A DNA stretch of 64,000 bases from Streptomyces cacaoi (GCF_006539165.1 NZ_BJMM01000027.1:36903-100902); one strand, 5' to 3'; positions 34,227-43,959 are shown, numbered from the stretch's first letter. Made by a program: numbers and translations. Notes: generated from the sequence alone by a model not told the origin.

Positions 34227-36587
34227 TCACTCCGTGCGGAGCCCCTCGGGCCGCATCGTCCGCCACAGGGACGGCAGGCTCAGCAGGGAGACCAGCGCGA
34301 TCACCCCGGCGCCGACCCCGACCATCGGGGCGAACACCAGCCAGTCGGTGACCTTCCGGTCCATCGTCCGCAGCAGCATCCAGCCCAGCCCCAGCCCGAA
34401 CCCGGACGCCAGCGTCAGGCCCAGCACCACCGGCACCGCCGACTGCCACAGGACGGAGGCCCCGAGCGTGGACCGGCGGGTACCGAAGGCCACCAGCACC
34501 GCCAACTGCCGCTTCCGCTCCCGCAGTTGTTCCACGATCGAGACGACCAGGCTGGCGCCGATGATCAACAGGACCGCCACGGAGGCCGCGAATATGGCCC
34601 GGCTGATCCCCGCGAAGTCCTGGGAGCTGCGCTTCATCGGAGCCGAGGAGAAGACCGCGCCCGCCGGGTCCTGGTGGAAGACGGTGGTGCGTACCTGCTC
34701 CAGCGCGTCCTGCTCGTCCTTCTTGTCGATGCTCACCCAGCCGCCGTACTGCGCCTCGGCCTGCTCCGGTGCGATCGCCGACGGCGTGGCCAGCAGGCCG
34801 CTGGCGTCGTAGCCGGTCCGCTCGTCCGGCTTGGGGCGCACGGAGGCGGCCGACGCGGGCACGCGCCACTCCTGTGTCCCGGAGCCGTGGATCTTCTTGA
34901 GCTTCATCGCGGTGCCGACCGCCGGGGGCTTCTCCTGGTCGTTGCCGGACGTGGGACGGAGACGGAAGACCTGGCCCTCCCGGCAGGAGTCCAGATGCGC
35001 CAGCTCGCGGAGCGTGGCACAGCTTCCGATCATGACGCTGGTGTACTCCTCCTTGCCCTTGGTCTTGAGCATCCCGCTCATGCTGCCGCTGACCTCCCGG
35101 ACACCGGGGGTCCGCTCCAGCGCCCGGTCCAGCTCCTTGCTGCGGCCGAGATCGGACATGCCGGGCATCGAGATGTCGAACTCGGTACGCCCCGCCTGGG
35201 GCCTGCCCGAACCACCGACGGTCTCGGTGTTCTCGGACTGCACGCCCGCGAACAGCATCTGGAGCGCGATGGCACCGGCGACGGCGATGGTGATACCGCT
35301 GACCGCCCGCGTGGACGAGCCGCTGCTGAGCTGGAGCCGGCGGGTCGCCAGCTGCCAGGAGATGCCGCCACCGCGGATCCGCCGCACGAGCCGCTCGACC
35401 ACCCACGGCAGCAGCAGCGCCACACCGCTCAGCAGCAGCACCACGCCTGCGGCGACCTGGAGTTCGTTGACGGAGCTGGGGGAATCGCCGCCCACTTTCC
35501 CGGAGAGCGGGAGCAGGAGCAGCGCACCGACCACCGGCGGGGCCAGTCGCCACCACAGGCGGCGGGGACGGGGCACGCTCTCCCGCAGCACGCCGAGCGG
35601 CTCGATGGTGATGCCGCGCATCGCGAACAGCGAGACCGCGACGGCCACCGCCGGCACTCCGAGGGCGACCAGTGCGGCCAGCGCCGGGCTGGGGGCGAGA
35701 TCCGTGGCGAAGACGCTGACGTCGAAGAGCTGGATGCGCTCTATCAGGCCCCGACCCGCCAGGAAGATCCCGGTGCCCAGCACCAGCCCCAGCACGGCAC
35801 CCACCAGGGACTCACCCGCCCCCATCCGGCGTGCCATCGCCGCATCCGCACCCACGAGGCGCAGGGCGGCCAGCCGCCGGTCCCGCCGCTCGCTGCCGAA
35901 ACGCGCCGCCGTACCGACGAAGACGGCGATCGGCATCAACAGCACCGCACAGGCCACCACCGCGAGCAGCACTATCGACGGGTCGAGCTTCGTCTCACCC
36001 TCCGAGGTGCCGAAGGAGTCGATCCGGTGCGCGCCCTGCCCCGCGACGAGTTTGTCCGTGCCCCGGTAGAAGGCCAGATCGCCGGGGCCCCGGAGCCCGT
36101 CCTTGCCGATCGTCCCGACGATCTTGGCGTCCAGGCGCTTCACCAGGCCCTGGGCATCGCCGGAGGCGAGCACCTTCTCCAGGGCGGGCGAGACGACCAT
36201 CTCGCCCGGGCCGGGGAACCGGTCCACACCGGGCGGGGTCACCGGGTGCGCGCCGTCGGCCTGGAGCGTCCTCCCGTAAAGCTCCAGGTCGCGGTAGGTG
36301 GTGTTGGCATCGCCGGTGACAATGGTGCGGTCGCCCGCCGACGGTTCGGCGGACTCGCCCCGGAGCGAATCGGGGAAGACGGACATGGCGTTGCCGCGGG
36401 CGTCGCGCTCGTTCATCAAAGTGGGCACGGACGCGGCGCCGAGCAGCAGCGCCACACCGAGTCCGACGCCGACGGCCGTGAGCAGCGTCCGGGCCCAGCC
36501 CTGACGGCCGGAGGTCGCGAACCGGCAGCCCATCGCCAGGTCCCGCACCCACACCCGCAGACCGTGCGGGGGCCGAGGGTCTGTCAT
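34227..36587 (-). CDS. ABC transporter permease, FtsX/MacB type
   Basis: 786-residue membrane protein with about 10 helices arranged as two FtsX-like units (first near 240-350, second near 650-780) and large extracytoplasmic loops (about 60-230 and 450-640). It resembles the permeases of antimicrobial-peptide or lipid exporters regulated by PadR proteins in streptomycetes. The start ATG overlaps the stop of the ATPase gene by 4 bp (ATGA). It forms an operon with the ATPase and PadR genes. Confidence 0.88.
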   Translation of the reverse strand: MTDPRPPHGLRVWVRDLAMGCRFATSGRQGWARTLLTAVGVGLGVALLLGAASVPTLMNERDARGNAMSVFPDSLRGESAEPSAGDRTIVTGDANTTYRDLELYGRTLQADGAHPVTPPGVDRFPGPGEMVVSPALEKVLASGDAQGLVKRLDAKIVGTIGKDGLRGPGDLAFYRGTDKLVAGQGAHRIDSFGTSEGETKLDPSIVLLAVVACAVLLMPIAVFVGTAARFGSERRDRRLAALRLVGADAAMARRMGAGESLVGAVLGLVLGTGIFLAGRGLIERIQLFDVSVFATDLAPSPALAALVALGVPAVAVAVSLFAMRGITIEPLGVLRESVPRPRRLWWRLAPPVVGALLLLPLSGKVGGDSPSSVNELQVAAGVVLLLSGVALLLPWVVERLVRRIRGGGISWQLATRRLQLSSGSSTRAVSGITIAVAGAIALQMLFAGVQSENTETVGGSGRPQAGRTEFDISMPGMSDLGRSKELDRALERTPGVREVSGSMSGMLKTKGKEEYTSVMIGSCATLRELAHLDSCREGQVFRLRPTSGNDQEKPPAVGTAMKLKKIHGSGTQEWRVPASAASVRPKPDERTGYDASGLLATPSAIAPEQAEAQYGGWVSIDKKDEQDALEQVRTTVFHQDPAGAVFSSAPMKRSSQDFAGISRAIFAASVAVLLIIGASLVVSIVEQLRERKRQLAVLVAFGTRRSTLGASVLWQSAVPVVLGLTLASGFGLGLGWMLLRTMDRKVTDWLVFAPMVGVGAGVIALVSLLSLPSLWRTMRPEGLRTE

Positions 36588-37333
36588 GCGACACCTGCCA
36601 TGGCGCTCATGTCACGTGCCTTTCCGTCCCGGACGACGATCTCGCGATCGGAATAGGCGGCGACCCGTGCCTCGTGGGTGACCAGGACGACAGCGGCGCC
36701 GGAATCCCGTGCGGCCTCCGTGAGCAGCTGCATCACGCGCTCGCCGTTGAGCGAGTCCAGCGCGCCCGTCGGCTCGTCCGCGAAGACCACGCTCGGACGG
36801 GCGGCGAGGGCGCGCGCCACCGCGACCCGCTGGCCCTGGCCGCCGGAGACCTGCCCGGGGCGGTGGTGCCGTATGTCGTCGACCTCCAGGCGCTCCAGCC
36901 ATTGGCGGGCCTGGGCCTCGGCCTGCTTGCGGCCCGCGCCGGCCAGGCGGACCGGCAGCGCGGCGTTCTCCAGGCAGGTCAGCTCCGGGACGAGCTGGCC
37001 GAACTGGAAGACGAAGCCGAAGTCCCCACGGCGCAGGGCGCTGCGCTGCGCATCGGAGAGGGCCGACAGGTCCCGTCCCCGGTAGAGCACCCGGCCGGAG
37101 TCGGGCGGGACGATTCCGGCCAGGCAGTGCAGCAGCGTCGACTTGCCGGAGCCGGACGGGCCCATGACGGCCACCACTTCGCCCGCCCGGATGGAGAAGT
37201 CCGCACCGGCGAGGGCGGGCGTCGAGCCGTAGGTCTTGTGCAGGCCCTCGGCGTGCAGCAGCGCGGAGGTGCCGTCCGCGTGGGGTGCCGCGTCGGGCGC
37301 GTGGGCGGGCGAGGGGGTCGGGGTGGCGCTCAT
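36584..37333 (-). CDS. ABC transporter ATP-binding protein, LolD/MacB type
   Basis: 249-residue ATPase. Walker A GPSGSGKST, Q-loop in FVFQFGQLVPELT, signature VSGGQGQRVAVARAL, Walker B VVFADEPTGALDS and the switch His in VTHEARVA are complete. The N-terminal 25 residues are Ala/Pro-rich. Start and stop overlap by 4 bp with the PadR gene before it and the permease gene after it. Confidence 0.95.
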   Translation of the reverse strand: MSATPTPSPAHAPDAAPHADGTSALLHAEGLHKTYGSTPALAGADFSIRAGEVVAVMGPSGSGKSTLLHCLAGIVPPDSGRVLYRGRDLSALSDAQRSALRRGDFGFVFQFGQLVPELTCLENAALPVRLAGAGRKQAEAQARQWLERLEVDDIRHHRPGQVSGGQGQRVAVARALAARPSVVFADEPTGALDSLNGERVMQLLTEAARDSGAAVVLVTHEARVAAYSDREIVVRDGKARDMSAMAGVA

Positions 37334-37854
37334 CGGCGCACCTCCTTCGCAAGCTTGTCGAGCCGCGCCGCCGCCGTCTCCAGCCAGCGGAGATCGGCCT
37401 CCAGATGGAAGAGCGCGTGGTCGCAGATGAGCTGGTCCGCGAGATCGCCGTGGGTCTTGCGCCGCGTCAGCTCACGCATCAGGCGCAGATGCTCGGAGCG
37501 CTGGGTGTCGAGCAGGCTGCTCGCGTCGCGGTCGGTCAGCAGCGCGAGGACGAGCTTGGTGTAGAGCGTGGACTGGAGATACGGCTCGGGCTTCTCCGGA
37601 GTGGCCAGCCACTCCTCGACATCGGTGATCCCCGCATCGGTGATGGCGTACCGCTTGCGCTCCGGGCCGCCCCCCGCCTCTATGCCGTCGACCTCCACGA
37701 GGCCGTTCTTCAGCAGGCGCGACATCGTCGAGTAGACCTGGCCGTAGTGCAACGGGCGGTCGTGGCCGAAGCGTTCGTCGAACGCCCGCTTGAGGTCGTA
37801 TCCGTGCCGCGGCCCCGTCTCCAGCAGGCCGAGCAACGTATGGCTGATGGACAT
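37330..37854 (-). CDS. PadR family transcriptional regulator
   Basis: 174 residues. The winged helix is at 1-85 (MSISHTLLGLLETGPRHGYD, then YGQVYSTMSRLLKNGLVEVD and RKRYAITDAG), followed by the Vir_act_alpha_C helical dimer domain (RSEHLRLMRELTRRKTHGD). ATG 37854 is used; upstream in-frame codons overlap the operator. It is the first gene of the ABC operon and is probably autorepressed through the dyad at 37876-37894, with release by the exported compound. Confidence 0.93.
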   Translation of the reverse strand: MSISHTLLGLLETGPRHGYDLKRAFDERFGHDRPLHYGQVYSTMSRLLKNGLVEVDGIEAGGGPERKRYAITDAGITDVEEWLATPEKPEPYLQSTLYTKLVLALLTDRDASSLLDTQRSEHLRLMRELTRRKTHGDLADQLICDHALFHLEADLRWLETAAARLDKLAKEVRR

Positions 37855-37862
37855 GGCGACGA

Positions 37863-37894
37863 CTGTACACCATGCGTATACACCTGGTGTATAC
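37863..37894. promoter_or_regulatory. PadR operator: perfect 19-bp palindrome plus adjacent half-sites
   Basis: GTATACACC-T-GGTGTATAC occupies 37876-37894 with 9-bp perfect arms, 21 bp upstream of the PadR start. A partial copy, TGTACACC (37864-37871), lies next to it. AT-rich dyads of this size are typical PadR operators. Confidence 0.8.
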
Positions 37895-38194
37895 CCGGAT
37901 CGAGTGACCCTCCCGTCGGAGAAACCGCAGGTGAGCGGCGGAGTGAGCGACGGGAGCCGGTCGGTGCGCGTGCGCACGCCTCCGCCCCCGGAGGCGGCCG
38001 TCCGGGGTCGTCCGGAGGCAGCCGCCCGGAGACAGCCGCCCGGAGACAGCGGCGATGGACCGGCGAACCGGCGGGTCGGCGAACAGACGAACCGGCGGGT
38101 CAGGGGGCGATGGGCCGGTGAGCCGATGGGCCGACCAACCGGCAGGCGTCGCCGGGCCGGTGGGCCGGTGGGTGCCGGCGGGCCGGTGGTGGCC
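37895..38194. other. 300-bp intergenic region with short direct repeats
   Basis: Between the PadR operator and the end of the catalase gene. It holds a 14-bp tandem pair GCCGCCCGGAGACA (38021-38048) and a second 14-bp direct repeat CGAACCGGCGGGTC at 38064 and 38088, then GGGCCGGTG-type repeats to 38190. No gene is supported; a terminator for catalase may be among the GC-rich dyads. Confidence 0.6.
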
Positions 38195-39640
38195 TCAGCC
38201 GCCGTTCACCCTGGCGGCCACCCGGTCGCCCAGTGCCTTGTCGACGTTGCGCCAGTACTGGACGGCCCGCTCCAGCACGGGCTTGCTCACCCCGTCGAGC
38301 AGATGTCCGGAGATGTTGTTCACCAGCCGGTCGCGCGCCGCGTCGTCGAGGACCTCGCGGACCATCGTCCCGGGCTGGCCGAAGTCGTCGTCGTCCCGGC
38401 GCAGCGTGTAGGCGTGCCGCACCATCTCGCCCTCGTCCACCGTCCAGCCGGCGGGCCGGAACCGGCGGCTGTCCGCTGCCGGGCCGCCGTAGGAGTTGGG
38501 CGCGTAGGGGCGGGCCACGTTCGGCGGCTCGTACCGCATCGGCCCGTCCTTCGCATAGGAACGGACGGGCGCCTGCGGCCGGTTCGGCGGGAGCTGGGTG
38601 TAGTTCGGGCCGATCCGGTACCGGTGGGTGTCCGGGTAGGAGAACAGCCGGCCGAGCAGCATCTTGTCCGGGGACGGGGCGATGCCGGGCACCAGGTTCG
38701 ACGGCTCGAACGCGGCCTGTTCGATGTGGAGGAAGAAGTCCTCCGGGTTCTCGTTCAGCGTCATCCGGCCGACGTCGATGAGCGGGTAGTCGCTGTGCGG
38801 CCACACCTTCGTCAGGTCGAACGGATTGAAGCGGTAGTCCGGGGCGTCCTCGAACGGCATGATCTGGACCTTGAGCGTCCATGCCGGGTGCTCGCCGCGC
38901 CGGATGGACTGCCACAGGTCCCTGCGGTGGAAGTCGGCGTCCTCACCGGCGAGCCGGTCGGCCTCCTCCTGAGTGAGGAAGTCGATGCCCTGGTCGGTCT
39001 TGAAGTGGTACTTGACCCAGAACTTTTCGCCGGCGGCGTTGACCCACATGTAGGTGTGCGAGCCGTAGCCGTTCATGTGCCGGTAGGTGCGAGGGATGCC
39101 GCGGTCGCCCATGAGCCAGGTGACCTGGTGGGCCGACTCGGGTGAGAGGGTCCAGAAGTCCCACTGCATGTCGTGGTCGCGCAGGCCGCTGCCGATCTGC
39201 CGCTTCTGGCTGCGGATGAAGTCCTGGAACTTGAGGGTGTCGCGCACGAAGAAGACCGGGGTGTTGTTCCCGACCAGGTCGTAATTGCCGTGCTGCGTAT
39301 AGAACTTCAGCGCGAAGCCGCGGGGGTCCCGCCAGGTGTCGGGGCTGCCCTGCTCCCCCGCGACGGTCGAGAACCGCGCCAGCATGCGGGTGCGCCGGCC
39401 CGGCTGGAAGACGTCCGCCTTGGTGAACTGGCTGACGTCGTTGGTGACCTCGAAGAAGCCGTAGGCGCCGCTGCCCTTGGCGTGGACCACGCGTTCGGGG
39501 ACGCGCTCCCGGTTGAACTGCGCCATCTTCTCGATGGCGTAGTGGTCCTGGAGGAGGATCGGCCCGTCGGGCCCGACGGTCAGGGAGTGCTCGTCGCTCT
39601 CGACCGGGATCCCGGCGTTCGTGGTGGTGAAGTCCGTCAT
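38195..39640 (-). CDS. catA: Monofunctional haem catalase
   Basis: 481-residue small-subunit catalase (clade 3 length). The catalytic His is in RVVHAKGSGAYG, the Asn in LVGNNTPVFFVRD, and the proximal haem ligand Tyr in RLFSYPDTHRYRIG. NADPH-binding region residues are consistent with clade 3. The start ATG 39640 has GGAGGA 7 nt upstream. A dyad lies upstream at 39696-39712. CatR, a Fur-family repressor, controls the S. coelicolor orthologue but is not encoded next to it here. Confidence 0.96.
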   Translation of the reverse strand: MTDFTTTNAGIPVESDEHSLTVGPDGPILLQDHYAIEKMAQFNRERVPERVVHAKGSGAYGFFEVTNDVSQFTKADVFQPGRRTRMLARFSTVAGEQGSPDTWRDPRGFALKFYTQHGNYDLVGNNTPVFFVRDTLKFQDFIRSQKRQIGSGLRDHDMQWDFWTLSPESAHQVTWLMGDRGIPRTYRHMNGYGSHTYMWVNAAGEKFWVKYHFKTDQGIDFLTQEEADRLAGEDADFHRRDLWQSIRRGEHPAWTLKVQIMPFEDAPDYRFNPFDLTKVWPHSDYPLIDVGRMTLNENPEDFFLHIEQAAFEPSNLVPGIAPSPDKMLLGRLFSYPDTHRYRIGPNYTQLPPNRPQAPVRSYAKDGPMRYEPPNVARPYAPNSYGGPAADSRRFRPAGWTVDEGEMVRHAYTLRRDDDDFGQPGTMVREVLDDAARDRLVNNISGHLLDGVSKPVLERAVQYWRNVDKALGDRVAARVNGG

Positions 39641-39949
39641 GGAGCGTCCTCCCGCGTACGAGGGTGGTGACGGGTCCGGCCTCCCAGCAAAACTCGCCGA
39701 CACCGTGTCGGCAACCCATGTGGAAAACCCTCCCGCTCGGCCCGCGCGCCCCTTCCGCCCCCTTCGCGCTCCCCCTCCGGGACCGCCCGGCCGGCCCGGG
39801 CAACCCCGCCGCCCCCGGCTGCGTCAGCCGGATCGGGTGGTGGCGATACTGGGCGGCCGGCACCGAACGGCTCCTCCGGGACGAGCAGCCCGAAACACAT
39901 ACGGCACACAGAAGAACAGAAACGGGCAGGAGCAGGCAGGAAAGGGACG
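39641..39949. other. 309-bp divergent region, catalase to Abhydrolase_9 gene
   Basis: Holds the dyad at 39696-39712, a small GC hairpin CCGGCTG-CGT-CAGCCGG (39815-39831), and the ribosome binding site GGAAAGGAC for the plus-strand gene. The part nearest the catalase gene is the likely catalase promoter. Confidence 0.5.
39696..39712. promoter_or_regulatory. Palindrome GCCGACA-CCG-TGTCGGC upstream of catalase
   Basis: Perfect 7-bp arms around 3 nt, 56 bp before the catalase start. It could be an operator or a leader hairpin. It does not match a site I can name with confidence. Confidence 0.4.
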
Positions 39950-42010
39950 ATGCGGCAGGACACCACAGGCCGGCCCGCGACGGAGGAGCTGGACCGCCCC
40001 GCCGGGCACACCGGCCAGAGCCCTGCCGCACCGCCCGCACCGCAGCCGGACGGAGGCCCCGCCGAAGCCGAGACCGAACAGACGGCCGGACAGACGGCCG
40101 GACAGGCGACCGAGCAGGCGCAGGCGACCGAGCACACGGCCGAGCGACCTGCCGGACCGGCGGACGGGATCCCCGGACCGAGAGGCGGGGCAGCCGAGCC
40201 GACGGACGGGACGGCCGAACCGGCGGAAGGGGCGCCCCGCGGAGTGGCGGCGGGGTGGATCTGCCCGCTGCGGCGGGCCGTCCGCGTAGGGGCCGCGCTG
40301 GCCCGGCGGCCGTACTGGGAGCCGCCCAGCTCGGCCTGGATCGTGCGCCGCTGGCCCGGGCTGACGGCGCTGTGCTGCGCCACGCTCTTCTTCTGGGTCT
40401 CGCTGACGCCCTCGCTGGTGCCGCGCCCCTGGTTCCTCCAGGGCGTGATCGGCGGGATCAACGCGGCTCTCGGCTACGCCATCGGCGCACTGCTGGACTG
40501 GCTGGTCCGCGCGGCGCTGCGCCCGTTGCGCCGGCGGCGGCCGGGGCTCTTCCCCGGCGCGCGGGCCCGGGCGCGCGCCTGGCTGGCGTACTACGCGCTG
40601 AGCATCGGCCTCACCATCGCCGCGCTGTCGTGGAGCGCGGACGCGCAGCGCACCCTGCGCCGGCTCCAGGAGATGCCCGAGACGCTGACCTGGCACTCGA
40701 TGATGATCGCGCTGATGGCGATGGCGATCTGCGCCGTGCTGGTGGCCGCGGCCCGCGCCGTGCGGCTGGCCACCAGGAAGCTGATACGGGCGCTGGGCCG
40801 GTACGTCCCACGGCCGCTGGCCATCGGTGTCGGCGTGCTGGTGAGCGCGACGGCGGTGCTCGTCGGCACCCGCGACGTCGTCTTCGACCGGGGCGTGGTG
40901 GACATCGCCGCGCGCATCGCGCACAGCACCGACCAGGGCACCAAGGAGGGCATCAGCAGGCCCGGTTCGCACCGGGTGTCCGGCGGCCCGGACTCCCTGG
41001 TCGACTGGGACGACCTGGGCTACGAGGGCCGCAACTTCACCGGCTCGTCGCTCACGCCGCAGACGATCACCGCCGTCACCGGTAAACCGGCGCGGCAGCC
41101 GATCCGGGTCTACGTCGGCCAGCAGGCGGCGTCCGACGCCACGGCGCGCGCCCGGCTCGCGGTCGCCGAGCTGGAGCGCACCGGCGCGTTCGACCGCGAC
41201 GTCCTGGCCATCGCCGGGACGACCGGCATGGGCTGGGTCAACTCCACGGACGCCGAGCCGCTGGAGTACATGCACGGCGGCGACACGGCGATCGTCGCCG
41301 TCCAGTACTCCTACCTGCCCAGCTGGCTCTCGTTCCTCGTCGACAAGGACGAGGCCGGGCGGGCCACCCGGGCGCTGGTCGAGGCCGTCCGCGAGCGCTG
41401 GCTGCGGGAACCGGCCGACGACCGCCCCCAGCTGGTCGTGTTCGGCGAGAGCCTGGGCGCGTACGGGATCGAGGCGTCGTTCGACGGCCCGGACGACATG
41501 CTGGCCAAGGTGGACGGTGCCCTGCTCGCCGGCACCCCCGAGTTCTCGCCCGTCCGCCGGCAGCTCACCGCTGACCGCGATCCGGGCAGCCCGGTGTGGC
41601 GCCCGGAGTACGAGAACGGCCGGCACTTCCGGTTCGCCCAGTACCCGCGCCGGGATCTGGCCCGCCCCGGGCCGTTCTCCCGCTGGGAGCATCCGCGGGT
41701 GGTCCATTTGCAAAACGCCTCCGACGCGATCGCCTGGTGGAACCCGGACCTCGCCGTCCACCGGCCCGACTGGCTGCGCCATCCGGTCGGCCCGGACGTC
41801 ACCGACTCGGTCACCTGGTTCCCCGTGGTGACGTTCTGGCAGACGACGGTGGACATGGCCGTCTCCTACGGCGTGGAGGCACCGCACGGCCACCGGTACG
41901 GCAACGGCTCCGTGGACGGCTGGGCCGCCGTGGCCCCCGCCGACGGCTGGACGGACGAGGACACCGCACGGCTCAGGGAGTTCATGGAACAGCGCGAGGC
42001 CCCGTACTGA
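39950..42010 (+). CDS. Abhydrolase_9 family membrane protein
   Basis: 686 residues. A disordered N-terminus of about 105 residues (with TAGQTAGQ-type repeats) is followed by four membrane helices of the Abhydrolase_9_N domain (about 140-290) and a C-terminal alpha/beta hydrolase domain (about 380-670). The nucleophile elbow is GESLGAYG, where Ser is the likely nucleophile. The ATG has GGAAAGGAC just upstream. Members are found in actinobacteria; a lipid or cell-envelope esterase role is inferred, not shown. Confidence 0.88.
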   Translation: MRQDTTGRPATEELDRPAGHTGQSPAAPPAPQPDGGPAEAETEQTAGQTAGQATEQAQATEHTAERPAGPADGIPGPRGGAAEPTDGTAEPAEGAPRGVAAGWICPLRRAVRVGAALARRPYWEPPSSAWIVRRWPGLTALCCATLFFWVSLTPSLVPRPWFLQGVIGGINAALGYAIGALLDWLVRAALRPLRRRRPGLFPGARARARAWLAYYALSIGLTIAALSWSADAQRTLRRLQEMPETLTWHSMMIALMAMAICAVLVAAARAVRLATRKLIRALGRYVPRPLAIGVGVLVSATAVLVGTRDVVFDRGVVDIAARIAHSTDQGTKEGISRPGSHRVSGGPDSLVDWDDLGYEGRNFTGSSLTPQTITAVTGKPARQPIRVYVGQQAASDATARARLAVAELERTGAFDRDVLAIAGTTGMGWVNSTDAEPLEYMHGGDTAIVAVQYSYLPSWLSFLVDKDEAGRATRALVEAVRERWLREPADDRPQLVVFGESLGAYGIEASFDGPDDMLAKVDGALLAGTPEFSPVRRQLTADRDPGSPVWRPEYENGRHFRFAQYPRRDLARPGPFSRWEHPRVVHLQNASDAIAWWNPDLAVHRPDWLRHPVGPDVTDSVTWFPVVTFWQTTVDMAVSYGVEAPHGHRYGNGSVDGWAAVAPADGWTDEDTARLREFMEQREAPY

Positions 42011-42203
42011 GCCGCACCAACCCCGGTACCGGAGTTCCGTGACGGTCCCGGCCCGGCCCGGACCGGCGGAATCGCGGACTCCGGCCTGACGCCACATCGG
42101 TCACCGCCCTCTCCCCCGCCGGTGGCCGCATCGGCCGGTACGGAGACGGGGCGTCCCCGCCGGGCCCCGACGCATCCGAGGCCCGTGCGCGCGCGGTTCC
42201 GCA

Positions 42204-42249
42204 CACACGAACGGGGCGCCCCGCGTCGACGGAGCGCCCCGTTCGTGTG
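42204..42249. terminator. 16-bp perfect hairpin between converging genes
   Basis: CACACGAACGGGGCGC (42204-42219) and its complement (42234-42249) flank a 14-nt loop, between the Abhydrolase_9 gene and the AI-2E gene that face each other. Confidence 0.85.
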
Positions 42250-42274
42250 AGTGCCGGGGTGGTGCGGCGATCGG

Positions 42275-43786
42275 CTAACCGCCCCCGGTGCCGCCGCCCG
42301 CGCCGGTGGGCCCGCTCGGACCGGACGAGGGTCCGCCGTCCCCGCGGTCGCCGGGCTCGCCCCGGGACGTCCCGCGCTCACCGGCCCCGCTCCCGGAGCC
42401 GCCGGAGGACCCGGGCGGCGGCGCCGCCCCCGGTGCACCGGCCGGTGTGCCCTGCCCGGCCCCGGCCGGTGCGGCCTCCCGCAGCGTGCGTACGGCCTGC
42501 TCGTTCGCGTACCCCCGCAGATAGCCGACGACGGTGTTCGCGACGGCGACCAGCGGCACCGCCACGACCGCGCCCGGAATGCCCGCGATCAGCCCGCCGG
42601 CGGTGACCGAGAGGACCACGGCCAGCGGATGGACGCGCACCAGCCGCCCCAGGATGAAGGGCTGGAGCACATGGCTCTCGATCTGCTGCACGGCCAGGAC
42701 CACGGCCAGCGTGAGCACGGCGGTGAAGATGCCGTCGGTGACCAGGGCGACGACGACCGCCAGCGCCCCGGAGATCACCGCACCCACGATCGGGATGAAC
42801 GCGAACAGGAAGATGAACACGGCCAGCGGCACCGCCATGGGCACCTTGAGGAAGTACAGGCCGATCCCGATGAAGATCGCGTCGATCAGGGCCACTATCA
42901 CCGTGCCGCGCACATAGCCCGTCAGTGCGGCCCAGGCGCGCGGCCCGGCGCCCGCCACACCCTCGCGCGCCGCGAAGGGGACGAACTTCAGCGCCCAGTT
43001 CCAGATGCGGCGGCCGTCGTAGAGCAGGAAGAGCGTCACGAACATCGCCAGCACCGCGCCGGAGAGGAACTCGACGACGACGGTGACGCCCTCGATACCG
43101 GCGGAGGTCAGCTCCTTGCTGTTGTCCCCGATCCAGTCGCTGAGGTTCTTGGCGATGTCGTTGATCTGGTCCTCGGAGACATGGAACGGGCCGTTCAGCG
43201 CCCAGTTCTTCAGCTCCTGGATACCGTCTTGGACCTTGTCCGTGAGGGTGTCGAGGTTCTCCATGACCTGCCACACCACGAACCAGCCGACCAGGCCCAT
43301 GACGACGAAGCCGCCGATGAACGTGATGGCCGTGGCGATCCCGCGGCCCAGCCCGATCCGGCGCAGCCGCGCGACGGTCGGCTGGAGCAGCGCCGTGATG
43401 AGCAGCCCCGCCGAGAACGCCACGATCACCAGGCTGACGGCGCTGACGATCTTCATCAGCACCCAGACGACACCGGCGAGCACCAGCAGCCGCCAGCCCG
43501 CCTCGGCCGCCACCCGGACCCCCCACGGCACGGCGGCCGCGGGCTCGGGCTTGGCCGCTATGGCGGGCGCGTACTCGGGCGGCGGCGGCACGAAGCCCCG
43601 GCCCGCCTGCCCGGCGTCCGCCTCGGCGTCGGCCTGCGCCCGGCCGGCTTCCGCGTTCGACAGGCCGGGGTCGACCCCGTCGGGGCCGGGCCCGCCGCCC
43701 GCACGCTCCGCTTCGGCACGCCGCTCGGCGGCCTTGGCGGCCCAGCGGCCTACGGCCGACCTGAGCCTGTCCACTCTGCTCGTCAT
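42275..43786 (-). CDS. AI-2E family transporter (UPF0118)
   Basis: 503-residue membrane protein with the family's layout: paired N-terminal helices (GWRLLVLAGVVWVLMKIVSA; LVIVAFSAGLLITALLQPTV), FIGGFVVMGLVGWFVVWQVM, an extracellular loop, then GAVLAMFVTLFLLYDGRRIW and the C-terminal helices with FAFIPIVGAVISGALAVVVA and VLQPFILGRLVRVHPLAVVL. N- and C-terminal tails are disordered. Members include AI-2 exporters and Na+(Li+)/H+ antiporters, so the substrate is open. Confidence 0.9.
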   Translation of the reverse strand: MTSRVDRLRSAVGRWAAKAAERRAEAERAGGGPGPDGVDPGLSNAEAGRAQADAEADAGQAGRGFVPPPPEYAPAIAAKPEPAAAVPWGVRVAAEAGWRLLVLAGVVWVLMKIVSAVSLVIVAFSAGLLITALLQPTVARLRRIGLGRGIATAITFIGGFVVMGLVGWFVVWQVMENLDTLTDKVQDGIQELKNWALNGPFHVSEDQINDIAKNLSDWIGDNSKELTSAGIEGVTVVVEFLSGAVLAMFVTLFLLYDGRRIWNWALKFVPFAAREGVAGAGPRAWAALTGYVRGTVIVALIDAIFIGIGLYFLKVPMAVPLAVFIFLFAFIPIVGAVISGALAVVVALVTDGIFTAVLTLAVVLAVQQIESHVLQPFILGRLVRVHPLAVVLSVTAGGLIAGIPGAVVAVPLVAVANTVVGYLRGYANEQAVRTLREAAPAGAGQGTPAGAPGAAPPPGSSGGSGSGAGERGTSRGEPGDRGDGGPSSGPSGPTGAGGGTGGG

Positions 43787-43899
43787 TCCGCTTTCCTCCG
43801 CCCCCCTCGGGCATGGGCTTCGCCGTGTGAGGGACGACGTTACCCGCGCCGATGGTTGCTTCCGGACCGCTCACCCCCGGGAGAGCGCCGGAAAACGGC

Positions 43900-43959
43900 G
43901 ATGCCTCCCGGTCGACCACGGCCGGCTCGGGGAGCCGGAGAGGTCGTCCGGGAGGCATC
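43900..43959 (-). terminator. Two-tier hairpin after the transglycosylase gene
   Basis: Outer arms GATGCCTCCCGG (43900-43911) and CCGGGAGGCATC (43948-43959) enclose an inner hairpin CCGGCTC (43922-43928) / GAGCCGG (43932-43938). It lies about 50 bp beyond the stop of the minus-strand transglycosylase gene. Confidence 0.75.
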
